From Mycobacterium heidelbergense (GTDB taxonomy: Bacteria; Actinomycetota; Actinomycetes; Mycobacteriales; Mycobacteriaceae): a stretch of 64,000 bases of DNA. Position numbers and translations under genes: made by a program. Positions 63,337 through 64,000 of the stretch are shown here, piece by piece. The notes under the pieces are model-generated. The model was not told the DNA's origin. It saw nothing but the letters and a program-made list of their open reading frames with translations, and made no database searches. Location of the stretch: contig NZ_AP022615.1 in assembly GCF_010730745.1 (NCBI RefSeq), positions 1,550,001 to 1,614,000 on the forward strand, given 5' to 3'. How positions within the stretch are numbered: the stretch's first letter is position 1; each line of letters begins with the position of its first letter.

Positions 63337-63595
63337 CCGGTCGGGGCGCGGTGAGCCCAAGGTCGCGCGCCAATCCCCAGGTGTCACATCGGTCACTGGC
63401 TGGCCTGCATACACCGACGTGCCCACCTACGCGCGACAGCCCACCGCACTTGTCGCTGTAAGGCGGGGCAAAGAAGTATGTGCCTCCGAAGCCGAGACGC
63501 GAGTGACACCTGTGACCACCACGACGTGTCCGGCGGTTCACGCTCTCTCAATGACGCAGCACACCATCCCATTTCGTCCTGATCCGCAGACACCC
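63320..63595 (-). repeat. interspersed nested-palindrome element, copy 2
   Basis: Reverse complement matches copy 1 over nearly its full length, including flanking gaaatggg(a/c)tggtgtg and the core tcggcttcggaggcac. The inner hairpin is partly degenerate. Confidence 0.75.
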
Positions 63596-63617
63596 AGGAC
63601 CCGACAGCGTTCAACGC

Positions 63618-63702
63618 CGACGAGTCTGCGCTGGTGGCATCGAGCCTACGCCCACGGCTAGCTTTGAGGCTCGAGCGCCGCAACCACCGCAGTCTCGACG
63701 CG
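63618..63702 (+). repeat. 80-bp direct repeat, right copy
   Basis: gagtctgcgctggtggcatc followed by similar sequence to ccaccgcagtctcgacgc. Partner of 63256-63336. Confidence 0.65.
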
Positions 63703-63744
63703 CCCGCAGCGAACAGCGCCCCGACGAACCTCAGGGCGAGACCG

Positions 63745-63969
63745 CTAGGATTCCAGCGATTCTTGGTGGTCGCGTTCGACCATCTGCCGGTGTTGACGGT
63801 AAACCGTGTGGAATTCCGGTGTTTCGGCTTGCCGGCGGACAGCGAATAGCACCCGGCCATTCTTGGAAGGGTTACAACGAGCCCAACAATCGCGCCAACA
63901 GGCGGCGACGACGAAGTCGCGGGCGAACCCGCCCTCGATGACGGTGCGCAGCGGGATCGGTTTGATCAC
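63745..63969 (-). CDS. unrecognised short ORF at window edge
   Basis: 74 codons from GTG 63969; frame is blocked by a TGA just upstream. Reads VIEGGFARDFVVAACWRDCW and ends RQMVERDHQESLES, moderately protein-like with several Trp and Cys. Could be the fragment of a decayed gene. Confidence 0.3.
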   Translation of the reverse strand: MIKPIPLRTVIEGGFARDFVVAACWRDCWARCNPSKNGRVLFAVRRQAETPEFHTVYRQHRQMVERDHQESLES

Positions 63970-64000
63970 CGCATCGGCGCCGTATCAAAGACGACGGGCC

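Larger units (their letters stand above)
63133..64000. other. right-end intergenic region with repeats
   Basis: No firm gene. Contains element copy 2 (63320-63595, reversed) and an 80-bp direct repeat on both sides of it. A 74-codon minus ORF at 63745-63969 (IEGGFARDFVVAACWRDCWA) is noted but not recognised. Confidence 0.6.

Overview
The window comes from a slow-growing, non-tuberculous Mycobacterium. The evidence is high GC, GTG/TTG starts, PGRS repeats, and a gene order that follows the M. tuberculosis Rv0320-Rv0352 segment read in reverse: dnaJ1-grpE-dnaK, ansP2, lpqJ, iniC-iniA-iniB, an Rv0340-like gene, iniR, an Rv0338c-like Fe-S reductase, aspC, rmlA, Rv0333/Rv0332-like genes, udgA, dcd and an Rv0320-like gene. 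Species cannot be fixed from sequence reading alone.

The conserved backbone is broken by accessory blocks. (1) 3.5-7.7 kb, next to dnaK, holds three consecutive toxin-antitoxin loci (HigBA-like, RES/Xre-like, HipBA), each with a palindromic operator. (2) 7.9-11.4 kb is a LysR / aldehyde dehydrogenase / amidohydrolase catabolic cluster. (3) 14.1-15.2 kb is a DUF433 antitoxin-like gene flanked by two copies of the 3' end of lpqJ. (4) 15.4-25.5 kb is the most striking part: a roughly 5 kb unit present twice in tandem. Each unit encodes a secreted PGRS-repeat protein without a PE domain, a GjpA-porin-like exported protein, and an EccA/CbxX-like AAA+ ATPase. The two ATPases carry different, complementary active-site changes. 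(5) 25.8-28.5 kb encodes two membrane proteins with Pro/Thr tails and a membrane-anchored Hsp70-like protein. (6) 45.9-54 kb and 61-63 kb carry five paralogues of one membrane-anchored family with Pro/Gly-rich tails (Rv0312-like, DUF7159). (7) 55.4-58.5 kb is a 3 kb integrated element in a tRNA-Gly gene with a perfect 46-bp attL/attR, a tyrosine integrase and a two-gene cargo (small membrane protein plus an LPO_1073/Vpar_1526-like protein). (8) 58.7-61 kb holds a ClpP-fold SDH-type protease with a 55-residue partner and a Panacea-domain antitoxin with a small upstream ORF.

Regulatory features include two HspR-type HAIR boxes before dnaK, a 20-bp motif shared by the iniB and iniR promoter regions, and a duplicated TTGCCA-N10-TGGCAA palindrome upstream of both tandem cassettes. 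Two interspersed intergenic repeat families were also found: a hairpin at 7.8 and 40.6 kb, and a roughly 290-bp element with nested inverted repeats at 13.0, 45.4 and 63.4 kb.

How the genes work together: dnaK/grpE/dnaJ1 form the heat-shock chaperone machine. iniBAC with iniR forms the cell-envelope stress response. rmlA and udgA supply nucleotide sugars for the envelope. The tandem cassettes and the DUF7159 family probably add envelope proteins. The accessory blocks are typical stress, defence and mobility modules.
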